Positions 8,021 to 15,737 of a DNA stretch of 19,337 bases are shown here, piece by piece; position 1 is the stretch's first letter, and each line of letters opens with the position of its first letter. This DNA comes from CAZXYS01 sp964645005 (lineage in GTDB: Bacteria; Bacteroidota; Ignavibacteria; Kapaibacteriales; UBA2268), in the NCBI GenBank assembly GCA_964645005.1, contig CAZXYS010000057.1, forward strand, positions 1 through 19,337, in the 5' to 3' direction. A model generated the notes under the pieces. That model saw only the letters and a list, made by a program, of their open reading frames with translations, was not told where the DNA came from and searched no databases. The translations under genes and the position numbers were made by a program.

Positions 8021-8143
8021 TTTTGATGAACCTGTGGTTCATTGTTGGTTGCCTTCGTTTGCTTTGTGCTGGTCAGGTTTTCAAAGAACGGAGGAACTTT
8101 TTTGTACCAAAATGTACCGGTTTTTGGGTGGTTCAATGGTTCA
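8021..8143. repeat. Diverged intergenic repeat, copy B
   Basis: It starts with TTTTGAT (8021-8027), has the core GGTTTTCAAAGAAC at 8076-8089 and CGGTTTTTGGGTGG at 8118-8131, again with starts 42 nt apart. GGTTCA occurs at 8036, 8130 and 8138. The first forms a hairpin with TGAACC (8027-8032) around TGT. The copy is otherwise well diverged from copy A. Confidence 0.6.
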
Positions 8144-8190
8144 TTTTTTTAACACACTATAACCCTCTACTTTGTCTTCCCTCACCCAGC

Positions 8191-8209
8191 CCTCTCCCAA
8201 TGGGAGAGG
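8191..8209. repeat. Perfect 19-bp palindrome (REP-like)
   Basis: CCTCTCCCA, one A, then TGGGAGAGG: nine-base arms with a single central base. With the preceding CCCTCACCCAG it resembles the 'CCCTCACCC...CCCTCTCCC' type of REP-like intergenic repeat seen in many bacterial genomes. It lies just upstream of the transposase remnant, at or near the point where the transposase sequence breaks off. Confidence 0.6.
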
Positions 8210-8230
8210 ATGAGAATACAACCCCCTTTT

Positions 8231-8521
8231 TTAAGCTATGGCACTAAGTTAAACAGAAAATATTTGAAAGAAAATTCAATAAGGTATTGCGGTAAACCTT
8301 TGGGCAGCCCCAGGAAACAGACAGAGGACAATCGTGAAGAACTGCGGAAAAAAAAGACGAAGAAAACAGGAGTACATAGAGAGGATAGTGATAGAAGGAA
8401 AATTCGGACAAGGCAAGAATGGCTGCAGATTAAATCTAATCAAGGCAAAACTACGCAAAACATCGGAGAGTTGGATAGCATGTATCTTTTTCGTAATGAA
8501 TTTCGTGGAGTTGAGTTCTAA
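8231..8521 (+). pseudogene. IS5-like transposase, C-terminal remnant with frameshift
   Basis: The first part reads YGTKLNRKYLKENSIRYCGKPLGSPRK, then EDNREELRKKK, in the frame of position 8210. The second part, in the frame of 8334, reads VIEGKFGQGKNGCRLNLIKAK, then TSESWIACIFFVMN. These are the conserved C-terminal strings of IS5-type DDE transposases (family pattern IEGKFGQGK...LxTSESWIAxIFFVMNL). The two halves are joined across a run of eight A (8348-8355), where a one-base slip would restore one frame. The N-terminal three quarters of the transposase, including most of the catalytic domain, are absent, and I cannot see intact terminal inverted repeats. It is a decayed insertion, not an active element. 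Confidence 0.8.
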
Positions 8522-8640
8522 AAAAAATATTTTTTTTTCAATTAAAGGCAAAATTATAAAATTTAAATTTATTTTAATCAAAAAAAATTAGTTTAAATCC
8601 AATTTAATTTTAGATTATAACTGTAGTTTTTGAGGAAACC

Positions 8641-9708
8641 TTAATTATCGTCACTTGCGTTTAATTTGTTGATAAGATTGTATTTGGCTTGTCTTGTTTC
8701 CCATCTTTCGCGGGCGAATTTCTGCATATCGGTTATAGTGTCCTTTTCGTCAACTATTTCGAGCCCTAAAAGTGTTTCGATTATGTCTTCCATTGTGGCA
8801 ATGCCTTTAAATCCGCCGTACTCGTCAATTATAAGCGCTATATGTTCCTTTTTTTCCAGAAGTTTTTCCCATAAAGTGTATAAGACCATTGAGTCCGGCA
8901 CTATTAAAATCTCTCGTTTGATGGCATTTAGTTTTAGATTGTATTTGTCTTCCGCCAAATACTCAAATACCTTTTGCCTGATAACGTATCCGGTAATGTT
9001 TTCAGGGTATCTCGAGTAAACAGGGATTCGTGAAAATTTTAAATAGTCCTTGTTTTTTAGGAATTCTTTCAATTGCAGATTCTCATCAGATGCGGCTACG
9101 ACAACTCTCGGTGTCATGATCTCAGATACTTTTAAGTTCTTCAGTTTTACTATGTTCTGGATGATTTTATTTTCTTTGCTGGAAAACAGTCCTTCGTTTG
9201 CGCCTATGCTTGCTAAAGCTGCGATTTCCTCCCTGCTGGTAGTCTTTTCTTTTTTATTGCTTGAAATTATTCTGGTGATTATTGCAGATAATATTACCAG
9301 AGGATAGGTGAGAAAAATCATCGATTTTATTATGAAATAAGTTATCATTGCTAAGCTTCGCCAGTATCTGGCGCCTATGGTTTTGGGTATTATTTCGGTT
9401 ATCACTAATATTAGAATTGTGAGAACGGCAGATACAATTCCCAAATATGCATCGCCGAATACCTTGACCGCCTGCGCGCCAACACCGGCAGCGCCAATAG
9501 TATGTGCAACGGTGTTCAATGATAAGATGGCGGATAGAGGTTTGTCAATGTTTTCTTTTAAATTAATGAATGATTTTGCCCAATTATGTCCTTCGTCTTG
9601 TTTTGTGACAAGGAATGATTGGGGGGTGGATAGAAGCACGGATTCCATTATGGAACAAATAAATGAAACTACCAGGGCAAGTAATAAATATGCAATTAAA
9701 GCTGTCAT
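8641..9708 (-). CDS. CNNM transmembrane domain plus CBS pair (hemolysin-like, HlyC/CorC-related)
   Basis: A 355-residue inner-membrane protein. The N-terminal half has about four hydrophobic segments (5-27, 57-83, 88-108, 119-149) and the conserved TEIIPKTIG (104-112) of the CNNM/DUF21 domain. A CBS pair follows: IMTPR (197-201) opens the first, and IDEYGGFKGIATMEDIIETL (294-313) lies in the second. The C-terminal CorC_HlyC domain found in longer family members is absent; the protein ends about 30 residues after the CBS pair. Relatives take part in magnesium or other divalent cation export; the 'hemolysin' name is historical. It is transcribed alone, against its neighbours. TACATTTG lies only 9 nt before the ATG on this strand, too close for a normal leader. 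No clear Shine-Dalgarno sequence. Confidence 0.88.
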   Translation of the reverse strand: MTALIAYLLLALVVSFICSIMESVLLSTPQSFLVTKQDEGHNWAKSFINLKENIDKPLSAILSLNTVAHTIGAAGVGAQAVKVFGDAYLGIVSAVLTILILVITEIIPKTIGARYWRSLAMITYFIIKSMIFLTYPLVILSAIITRIISSNKKEKTTSREEIAALASIGANEGLFSSKENKIIQNIVKLKNLKVSEIMTPRVVVAASDENLQLKEFLKNKDYLKFSRIPVYSRYPENITGYVIRQKVFEYLAEDKYNLKLNAIKREILIVPDSMVLYTLWEKLLEKKEHIALIIDEYGGFKGIATMEDIIETLLGLEIVDEKDTITDMQKFARERWETRQAKYNLINKLNASDDN

Positions 9709-9837
9709 TTTTATTTCAAATGTAATTTGTTCCTGTATATGCTAATAATTGTAGCATTTAAATACTTTACGATATGAATTTAAACGTATAAGGTCTGAAT
9801 AATATTTAAAAGTTTTTTCTTACTCGTTCGTAATAGA

Positions 9838-9869
9838 TTTGGAAATAATTATATATCGGGTTATATTTG
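9838..9869 (+). promoter_or_regulatory. Bacteroidota-type promoter of rplS
   Basis: TTTG at 9838-9841 (-33 element) and TATATTTG at 9862-9869 (perfect TAnnTTTG -7 element), 20 nt apart. Both elements and the spacing fit the Bacteroidota housekeeping promoter consensus. Transcription would start near 9875, giving a leader of about 22 nt that contains GGAGG (9887-9891). Confidence 0.6.
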
Positions 9870-9896
9870 TAGCTCGTTAAATTTTCGGAGGCAATA

Positions 9897-10277
9897 ATGG
9901 AAAAAATGAAATTAGTAGATCAGATGGTAAAAGAGCGGGCTGTGCAGGCTCGCAAAGAAAAAGACGGCGAAAACTTCGTAGAAGTGCCCGATTTTAATCC
10001 CGGCGACCAGATAGAAGTTGCTGTTCGCGTGGTCGAAGGCGAAAAGGAAAGATTGCAGCGCTTCAAAGGTATCGTTCTTAAGAAAAAAGGCAGCGGTATC
10101 AACCAGTCCTTTATGGTGAGAAAAGTATCCAGCGGTATAGGAGTGGAAAGGATCTTCCCGCTTTACTCACCGATGATCCACAGTATTAAAGTTACCCGCA
10201 AAGGACGTGTCCGCAGGTCCAAGCTGTACTATCTGCGCGGTATGTCCGAGAAGAAGATTCGCCAGAAGCTGAGCTAA
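9897..10277 (+). CDS. rplS: 50S ribosomal protein L19
   Basis: L19 sits at the interface of the two ribosomal subunits. The 126-residue sequence shows the whole family pattern: FNPGDQIEV, EGEKERLQRFKGIVL, the VRKVSSGIGVERIFPLYSP block, and GRVRRSKLYYLRG near the end. GGAGG lies 5 nt before the ATG. In many bacteria rplS follows rpsP, rimM and trmD; here none of these is adjacent. The gene has its own promoter and its own terminator, so it is monocistronic. The neighbour upstream is the divergent CNNM gene. Confidence 0.97.
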   Translation: MEKMKLVDQMVKERAVQARKEKDGENFVEVPDFNPGDQIEVAVRVVEGEKERLQRFKGIVLKKKGSGINQSFMVRKVSSGIGVERIFPLYSPMIHSIKVTRKGRVRRSKLYYLRGMSEKKIRQKLS

Positions 10278-10300
10278 TTCTTACTAAATATATTTCAAAG

Positions 10301-10335
10301 GCGACATCCAATCGTTTGGATGCCGCTTTTTTTTT
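10301..10335 (+). terminator. Intrinsic terminator of rplS
   Basis: GCG-A-CATCCAA (301-311 of this kilobase) pairs with TTGGATG-C-CGC around TCGT: a 10-bp stem with one internal mismatch, followed by nine T (10327-10335). Confidence 0.9.
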
Positions 10336-10337
10336 GT

Positions 10338-10371
10338 AAAAAAAACCCCCTTTCGGATTTCGGAAAGGAGG
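10338..10371 (-). terminator. Intrinsic terminator of the large secreted protein gene
   Basis: Read on the minus strand, CCTCCTTTC pairs with GAAAGGGGG around an 8-nt loop (nine pairs, one of them G-U), followed by eight T. It lies back to back with the rplS terminator, so the two convergent genes are insulated by two separate hairpins rather than one shared one. Confidence 0.85.
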
Positions 10372-10396
10372 TATAAAAATCAAATATATTAGTGAT

Positions 10397-13300
10397 TTAT
10401 CTGTGTATCACCATTTTTTTGACTTCCAAATAATGCCCTGAGAGTAACCTGATATAATATACTCCTGATGGCAGGTCTTCTATTGAAATTAGTTTTTCAT
10501 AAAATCCGGGCTCGGTGTCTTCTTCCACAAGTGTTCTAACCCGTTCACCAAATGAATTCCAGAGTTCGATTTTGGTGTGTGATTCCAGTCCGATACCATA
10601 ACTGAGGTTAAATATATCTGAATTGACAGGATTGGGCTCAGGTTCATGAAGAGTATAGGGTTGTGCATTTGCAATGACGCTGCGCAGATCTCTGACACAT
10701 GTAGCGACATTTATCTCTCCGTTGCTTGTTTCGGAGGTAACGCATTCATCTCTTGCTCCAAAACTTATCAAATCGAATTCAGGGGTGAATTTTTGGGCAT
10801 CTCCGAGTATCACTCTAAACACGATGGATGTAATCTTACCGGATTTTGATATTGCCGTTCCACCCTGTCCATTAAGTACTAACTTAGAATATCCCGCATC
10901 GAACTCGTTCAATTCCTCAGCCCGGATAGTCCAGCCGTCATCCAGAGCGCTTCCCGGTTCTAGTTCATCATTAGCTTTCCCGGTCCATACCATTTCTTTG
11001 GATGGGTATTTAATTATTATTTCGAATGTTTCAATATTAGCCTTGTCGAAATCATCGCAATCAATTGTAACATAGAACTCAAACTCGCCGGTTGTAAGAA
11101 GACCGGGGGTCATATTTGTTATGGCTGGTGTGGTAAGTGTTGTGTTAACTATTTCTCCTGTGCCGGTGCAATATGTTGATTTTGTTCCTGATTCAATAAC
11201 TTTATCATCTTCATCAATGAAATCATAATGTACTGTCATATCCAGTCTATAATTCACAGGATCATCGGGAATAAATTTAACTCTGACTACGTCTTCATTA
11301 CCGGGTTGTATTATTTCAGGAACATATAATGTATCGAAGTTACTTATGCTGCCTCCTGCGAACTCGAGCTTAGTTATCTTAAGTCTCGTCTCCGAACTAT
11401 TATTGACTATCGGAAATGTATCTTCCGGCGGATCGCAGGTCAAGTGAGTACCGAATTCGATCTTTCCAATGTCAAGTCCAGTATCGAAAGAATGTCCTAC
11501 AACATGAGCATAACTTTTATGAACGGGATCATCCCCCGGGGCGGCGTCGGAGATAACTTCAATCTGTTCGGTTATATCCTTCTGCGAAACCGTCGGATGA
11601 AATTTTATATCCAGATCAAGATATTCTTTCCTTGTAATGATCGTGTCCGAAGGGGGAGTTCTTAAAAATTCAAATTCCTGCTGACCGGGATTTACCCATT
11701 TAATTGATTTAATTTTCAGGTCGGCAGTTTCGCTTGATGATTTTATCCTTACCGCTCCAATATCAGGATGAGTAGTATTTTTCTTGATTGCCGGTGTGAA
11801 TTCGTAATCTGTCAATTCAATTTTAGGCAGAATTCCGATTCCGTTCAAATTTCCTTTAATTCCGAGCTTGTTCATTGTCTCTGCCTGGAATACAGGAATT
11901 ACAGCATTTTCATGGTTTTCTTCGGTTTGGGGTTTGTATCTAACTTCAATAGTTATCTTAGTTTGTTCTCCGGTGGTACCTTCTTTGTATAGATCAACCG
12001 GGGGCTGGGGATCAATGCCGCCCGGAATTAATTCGAAATTCGGATCCGCCGGATCTTCCAGTTCAAAACTATTGATGGTAAAAGGGGTATTGCCATTGTT
12101 TACCATAACAATAACGCTGTCGTGGACGGTTTGAACTCTTCGCTCACCCCAATTTTTGTGAGTAATCTGAGGACCGGGTGCCATACCTTTGCCAATCCAG
12201 GTTGAGACACTGTCATCTTCAGTACCGCCGGCGTTATTTTTGAAGGTGACATTAATTTCGTAATCTGAAGTATCCTGTGGTTCAAAGCAGATATCTCTGA
12301 AAAATACATGAGATTTGGGTGGCACAGAAAATGTAAATTCCGGTATAGTTGGATCGGATATGGAGAAAGGAGCAGAAACATTTTGTAAATTGTAAACTTT
12401 AAGGGTGTCCGTACCGTCATTGGTTATTTTCAATCCCTGATCCATGGTTGAGCGGCATAGTTTTGTTCCTACGGAAACTCTGCCTGCATCCCAGTCATCA
12501 ACACTTATGTGCGGAAGTACGCCGCTGCCTTTAACAATGAATTTGTAGTTCAGGCATTCGGTTACAACAAGAATTGTATCAATGTCAAACGGATCCTCAT
12601 TGGTCATTTCCATGTCAGGAGAATAACGCACCCGGATATCTCTGATTTCGCCGGGAATCATCGTAATTTCCGAATTAGTTTCACCCTGTAAGATTTCGAA
12701 GACACTTCCTTCAGCTAATTTAATAGATTCAATAAGAATTTCTTTTGTGGATATATTTTCGAGTTTGGCGTCCATTTCTTTTGTAGTATTAACGCGTACA
12801 TTACCGAATATTAATTCATTGGGGGTAAGTTTGAGGCTGTCTGGTTCGTAGGTAACCGTATCTATAGTTACATTAAACGCCCGATCGGTAACAGCGTAAA
12901 TAGCACGCGCCGGTTCAAAATCGTTAATAACTGTCAGTTCGAACCATGTTTCGTAAGTAGCGGGCCAAGGTGTGAAATCGGGATCGACTTTTAGGTCGTA
13001 ATTGAAGCTGCCTTCAAGCAGGCTGATATCCTCGACGCCCATATCAACCTGTCTGGGATTATCGTCCTGGGCACCATTTCTGAGCTCTGTCGTTTCTATT
13101 CTATAGTCACCGCATTCACCTTCGACGAAGATTTCCGGGGCAAGAGTGTCTACCTGCTCCAGGTCATTAAAAGCAGTACATGCAGGCCAGCCGTAGGAAT
13201 CAACTTTTTGGAAACCATATATGTATCCCGAGAACTCTGTATTACTGGTAACATGATGACTGCCCGGATCCACCCTGATTTTTATCCAATAAAGATTAGT

Positions 13301-14668
13301 TGTTGGAATCTTATTTAATAAAAATTGAGAATTTATGGAATGAATCGGTTTCCCATCTATCTCTATGGATTTTAGATCCTTCATTTCCTTATCCTCGGGG
13401 TCATGGAAGGCAATAATATTAAAATAATTATTAACGTACTTTTTATGGGAAGGGGTTTGAAATACAGTTTCCTGCACAAACTGCTCTCTGGGCATGACAA
13501 GTATCATCAATGGATCAAATAGCATGGTATTATCGAAATGGTGTGAATAAGTGTATTGATAGACCTGGATCGGTTTATCGGCTTTCCAGATGGATGTACC
13601 CCGGACGCCTTTATGCTCGTCACCTGGTTGACCAAAACCATGCCAGTATTGATAAAAATCACCTTCATTTTTCAGAGTCAACGGACCTATTCTTTTAATT
13701 AGTTCTTTAGTATCTTTATCATACCATGCTGCTTCAATTTTAGTATTAGGTTCGGCACACATTATCCTGAAGAAATCTCCCTTATCAGTTTCGCGCTTGA
13801 ATTCAACGGAAACAGCTTTCTTACCCCAGGTCGATACAGGCGGGACCATCTCTATTATGTGATCTCTCCCTGGTCTGACATCCCATGAAGGAATATCTGT
13901 GCGCATATGGAAAGAAAACACGCCTACCGGTTTGTTGGATTCTATACTAGAACCGGATAGATCATACATTCCCCGGGTTGTGCCGTCGCCTCGTACCATA
14001 TATGTTTCACCTTCATCCAAGGTAGTACGTAGGACATCTCCTATATCATGACCGCCTTGATACGTCTCCGCCATTCCTTTTCCTATGCCGCGTAATTTCA
14101 TTGTTATTTTGGTATTATTTTCGCTGGCAACTATAACAAAACCCGCTCCGAGTTCGTGACCACGACCGGACAGGAAATAATCATAATAAGAGTTATGCAG
14201 GTGTTTATTTCCAAAATTCGCGACAGGTATAGCTAAATAACCGTCCGATGAATACCTTTTGCCGTTCATAGCATAAACTGAAATCGGATCGGGGGAGGTT
14301 AATTTGATACCTTTGTGTACTACGGTTTCTCCTTTGCGTATTTCCCAGGATAACCGAGTAGTATTTTCCTCACTGGTAAATGTGGTTATCTCGAATGCTT
14401 TCACATTTTTTTTAAAAATATCGCCGGTGCCTGGCGCTTCCAGAGTTACAGTGGTATTTACCCTTGATGTGACATAGATCTCAATAATGTGCCCTCTTGC
14501 CAATTCTACTACATCATTAGGCGGGAATGCAATCCAGAATTCTCTGCCTTGGGAGGAATTATACAGAAGTTTGTTTCTTATCTCTTCTTTTAAGTCCCCG
14601 CTTATTAAATTTTGAAAAGGCATCAGGGCAAAAGAGAGAATAGCGAAAGTAAGGAATATTTTTTTCAT
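10397..14668 (-). CDS. Large secreted protein: IgGFc-binding-like region, ASH/choice-of-anchor repeats, cohesin-like domain, T9SS sorting tail
   Basis: About 1,423 residues from the ATG at 14668. The ORF is open 7 codons further, but AAAGGA (14675-14680) and the signal peptide MKKIFLTFAILSFALMPFQN support this start. Residues about 40-510 resemble the IgGFc-binding N-terminal region, which in bacteria is mostly annotated by similarity only (FWIAFPPND, then PISVYAMNG, IESNKPVGVFSFH and VPPVSTWGKK). Roughly 600-1150 hold about five beta-rich repeats of ASH/choice-of-anchor D type (pattern ...FGNVRVNTTKEMDAKLENIS). About 1180-1320 looks cohesin-like. The end (from about 1342: EPEPNPVNSDIFNLSYG, LPSGVYYIRLLSG, KKMVIHR) is a T9SS type A sorting domain. 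Likely a surface or secreted adhesion-type protein; immunoglobulin binding is not implied. Confidence 0.85.
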   Translation of the reverse strand: MKKIFLTFAILSFALMPFQNLISGDLKEEIRNKLLYNSSQGREFWIAFPPNDVVELARGHIIEIYVTSRVNTTVTLEAPGTGDIFKKNVKAFEITTFTSEENTTRLSWEIRKGETVVHKGIKLTSPDPISVYAMNGKRYSSDGYLAIPVANFGNKHLHNSYYDYFLSGRGHELGAGFVIVASENNTKITMKLRGIGKGMAETYQGGHDIGDVLRTTLDEGETYMVRGDGTTRGMYDLSGSSIESNKPVGVFSFHMRTDIPSWDVRPGRDHIIEMVPPVSTWGKKAVSVEFKRETDKGDFFRIMCAEPNTKIEAAWYDKDTKELIKRIGPLTLKNEGDFYQYWHGFGQPGDEHKGVRGTSIWKADKPIQVYQYTYSHHFDNTMLFDPLMILVMPREQFVQETVFQTPSHKKYVNNYFNIIAFHDPEDKEMKDLKSIEIDGKPIHSINSQFLLNKIPTTNLYWIKIRVDPGSHHVTSNTEFSGYIYGFQKVDSYGWPACTAFNDLEQVDTLAPEIFVEGECGDYRIETTELRNGAQDDNPRQVDMGVEDISLLEGSFNYDLKVDPDFTPWPATYETWFELTVINDFEPARAIYAVTDRAFNVTIDTVTYEPDSLKLTPNELIFGNVRVNTTKEMDAKLENISTKEILIESIKLAEGSVFEILQGETNSEITMIPGEIRDIRVRYSPDMEMTNEDPFDIDTILVVTECLNYKFIVKGSGVLPHISVDDWDAGRVSVGTKLCRSTMDQGLKITNDGTDTLKVYNLQNVSAPFSISDPTIPEFTFSVPPKSHVFFRDICFEPQDTSDYEINVTFKNNAGGTEDDSVSTWIGKGMAPGPQITHKNWGERRVQTVHDSVIVMVNNGNTPFTINSFELEDPADPNFELIPGGIDPQPPVDLYKEGTTGEQTKITIEVRYKPQTEENHENAVIPVFQAETMNKLGIKGNLNGIGILPKIELTDYEFTPAIKKNTTHPDIGAVRIKSSSETADLKIKSIKWVNPGQQEFEFLRTPPSDTIITRKEYLDLDIKFHPTVSQKDITEQIEVISDAAPGDDPVHKSYAHVVGHSFDTGLDIGKIEFGTHLTCDPPEDTFPIVNNSSETRLKITKLEFAGGSISNFDTLYVPEIIQPGNEDVVRVKFIPDDPVNYRLDMTVHYDFIDEDDKVIESGTKSTYCTGTGEIVNTTLTTPAITNMTPGLLTTGEFEFYVTIDCDDFDKANIETFEIIIKYPSKEMVWTGKANDELEPGSALDDGWTIRAEELNEFDAGYSKLVLNGQGGTAISKSGKITSIVFRVILGDAQKFTPEFDLISFGARDECVTSETSNGEINVATCVRDLRSVIANAQPYTLHEPEPNPVNSDIFNLSYGIGLESHTKIELWNSFGERVRTLVEEDTEPGFYEKLISIEDLPSGVYYIRLLSGHYLEVKKMVIHR

Positions 14669-14713
14669 GATAGATCCTTTATAAAACAAAAAATCAAATT
14701 TTTAATGTATTTT

Positions 14714-14746
14714 CAAATGTACAAAACTATTATTTCAAGTTTTCAA
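14714..14746 (-). promoter_or_regulatory. Candidate Bacteroidota-type promoter of the large secreted protein gene
   Basis: On the minus strand TACATTTG (14721-14714) is a perfect TAnnTTTG box, and TTG (14746-14744) lies 22 nt further upstream as a possible -33 element. The leader would be about 40 nt and include the AAAGGA ribosome binding site. The spacing is at the long end of what is usual. Confidence 0.45.
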
Positions 14747-14965
14747 GAAATATTCTATTTTTTTCTCCACCTGTTGGTTTATTTACTTTTATTGATTTTT
14801 CAATGTTCCATATATATTAAAAAACAAATTAAAAAACAAAAAGTTACAATTTTTTTATTGATTTTATTTAAAATTTAGTTTAATTAATAATAAAATTTAA
14901 TCTAATAAATTTACAAAATTTCTAGTTATAAAATAAAAAATCGAGTTTTTTAATATTCAGTTGTT

Positions 14966-14973
14966 TAATTTTG
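14966..14973 (+). promoter_or_regulatory. Candidate -7 box (TAATTTTG) before rsmI
   Basis: A perfect TAnnTTTG match 35 nt before the proposed rsmI start. No -33 TTTG at normal spacing, so it is only a candidate in AT-rich DNA. Confidence 0.3.
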
Positions 14974-15008
14974 CAGCACTTTAATATTCAAAAAAATGAT
15001 AGTAAGAA

Positions 15009-15737
15009 TTGATCAAAACTGATTTGATTAATAAAGATAAGAATATCGAAGCAATTACAACCGCACTATACATCGTGCCGACACCGATAGGTAATATGGC
15101 TGATATGACTCTTAGAGCTATGGATATTTTATCCAATGTTGATATCATTGCCTGCGAAGATACCAGAAGAACAGGCAGTTTCCTTAAAAAGCTGGGCATA
15201 ACCTATAAAAAACTGGAAAGCTACCATGAGCATAATGAAAAGGCAAAATCCTCAGTTTTAGCTGAAGAAATTGAGAGAAACGGGAAGTCTGTTGCTTTAA
15301 TAACAGATGCCGGAACTCCGGGCATATCTGATCCCGGCTACCGCCTTGTAAATGAAACAATTAAACGAAATTTAAGAATTATTTCACTGCCCGGAGCCAC
15401 TGCATTTGTTCCGGCACTGGCAGCAAGCGGTCTGCCTGTGCATAACTTTGTTTTTATGGGATTCCCGCCTCAGAAAAAAGGAAGGCAGAAATTTTTGGAA
15501 AAAATGGTTTCGCTGGAGATGACCGCTATCATTTATGAATCATCCCACAGGATCATCAAACTTATGGATGAGTTGATGATAATTAGCGGGGGGGAAAGAA
15601 AGATATGTGCAGCCAGAGAAATTAGCAAAGTTCATGAAGAATATTTACGCGGGAGCGTTAATGATGTAAAAACCTTATTGGAGCAAAAGAATTCTATCAA
15701 AGGGGAATTCGTTGTTTTAATAGCACCAAAAAAATGA
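15009..15737 (+). CDS. rsmI: 16S rRNA (cytidine(1402)-2'-O)-methyltransferase RsmI
   Basis: RsmI 2'-O-methylates C1402 in the decoding centre of 16S rRNA using S-adenosylmethionine. The 242-residue sequence has the full tetrapyrrole-methylase-like fold: VPTPIGN (23-29), CEDTRRT (49-55), SYHEHN (71-76), ITDAGTPGISDPG (98-110), LPGATA (127-132), MGFPP (150-154), YESSHR (176-181) and AREISKVHEE (202-211). The start must be non-ATG: a TAA lies at 15003-15005 and the first internal ATG is after the essential VPTPIGN motif. TTG at 15009 or the in-frame TTG at 15024 are the options. The protein ends shortly after the methylase core, without the extra C-terminal domain of the E. coli enzyme. Confidence 0.95.
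   Translation: MIKTDLINKDKNIEAITTALYIVPTPIGNMADMTLRAMDILSNVDIIACEDTRRTGSFLKKLGITYKKLESYHEHNEKAKSSVLAEEIERNGKSVALITDAGTPGISDPGYRLVNETIKRNLRIISLPGATAFVPALAASGLPVHNFVFMGFPPQKKGRQKFLEKMVSLEMTAIIYESSHRIIKLMDELMIISGGERKICAAREISKVHEEYLRGSVNDVKTLLEQKNSIKGEFVVLIAPKK

Larger units (their letters stand above)
7595..8640. other. Gene-poor intergenic stretch rich in repeats
   Basis: About 1 kb with no intact gene. It contains, in order, a hairpin (7601-7620), a GC-rich short repeat (7665-7696), repeat copy A (7724-7848), an AT-rich spacer with the 10-bp palindrome AACTTAAGTT, repeat copy B (8021-8143), a 19-bp palindrome (8191-8209) and a transposase remnant (about 8231-8521), ending in very AT-rich DNA. 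The short ORFs at 8023-8247, 8210-8521 and 8334-8591 come from these repeats and the remnant and are not supported as genes. Confidence 0.7.
14669..15008. other. Very AT-rich divergent intergenic region
   Basis: About 340 bp between the divergent large secreted protein gene and rsmI, mostly A and T with long homopolymer runs. It should hold both promoters (see the two candidate boxes). A + strand ORF at 14612-14878 starts inside the neighbouring gene and looks like low-complexity noise. No tRNA, riboswitch or repeat was recognised. Confidence 0.5.

Noticed and set aside
8023..8247. Small + strand ORF of 74 codons
   Set aside because: It is made up of repeat copy B and the palindrome at 8191-8209, with no ribosome binding site and no protein-like pattern.
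7595..8640. Possible CRISPR array or tRNA/rRNA gene in the repeat-rich gap
   Set aside because: The repeats are only two diverged copies 290 bp apart with no regular spacers, and no cloverleaf or rRNA-like sequence was recognised.
9717..9724. TACATTTG on the minus strand as a promoter of the CNNM gene
   Set aside because: It matches the -7 box, but it is only 9 nt before the ATG and has no -33 partner, so the mRNA would be leaderless; probably chance.
14612..14878. Small + strand ORF with a hydrophobic stretch (88 codons)
   Set aside because: It starts inside the secreted protein gene on the other strand and runs through extremely AT-rich DNA; the Phe/Leu/Ile/Lys-rich product is what such DNA gives by chance.
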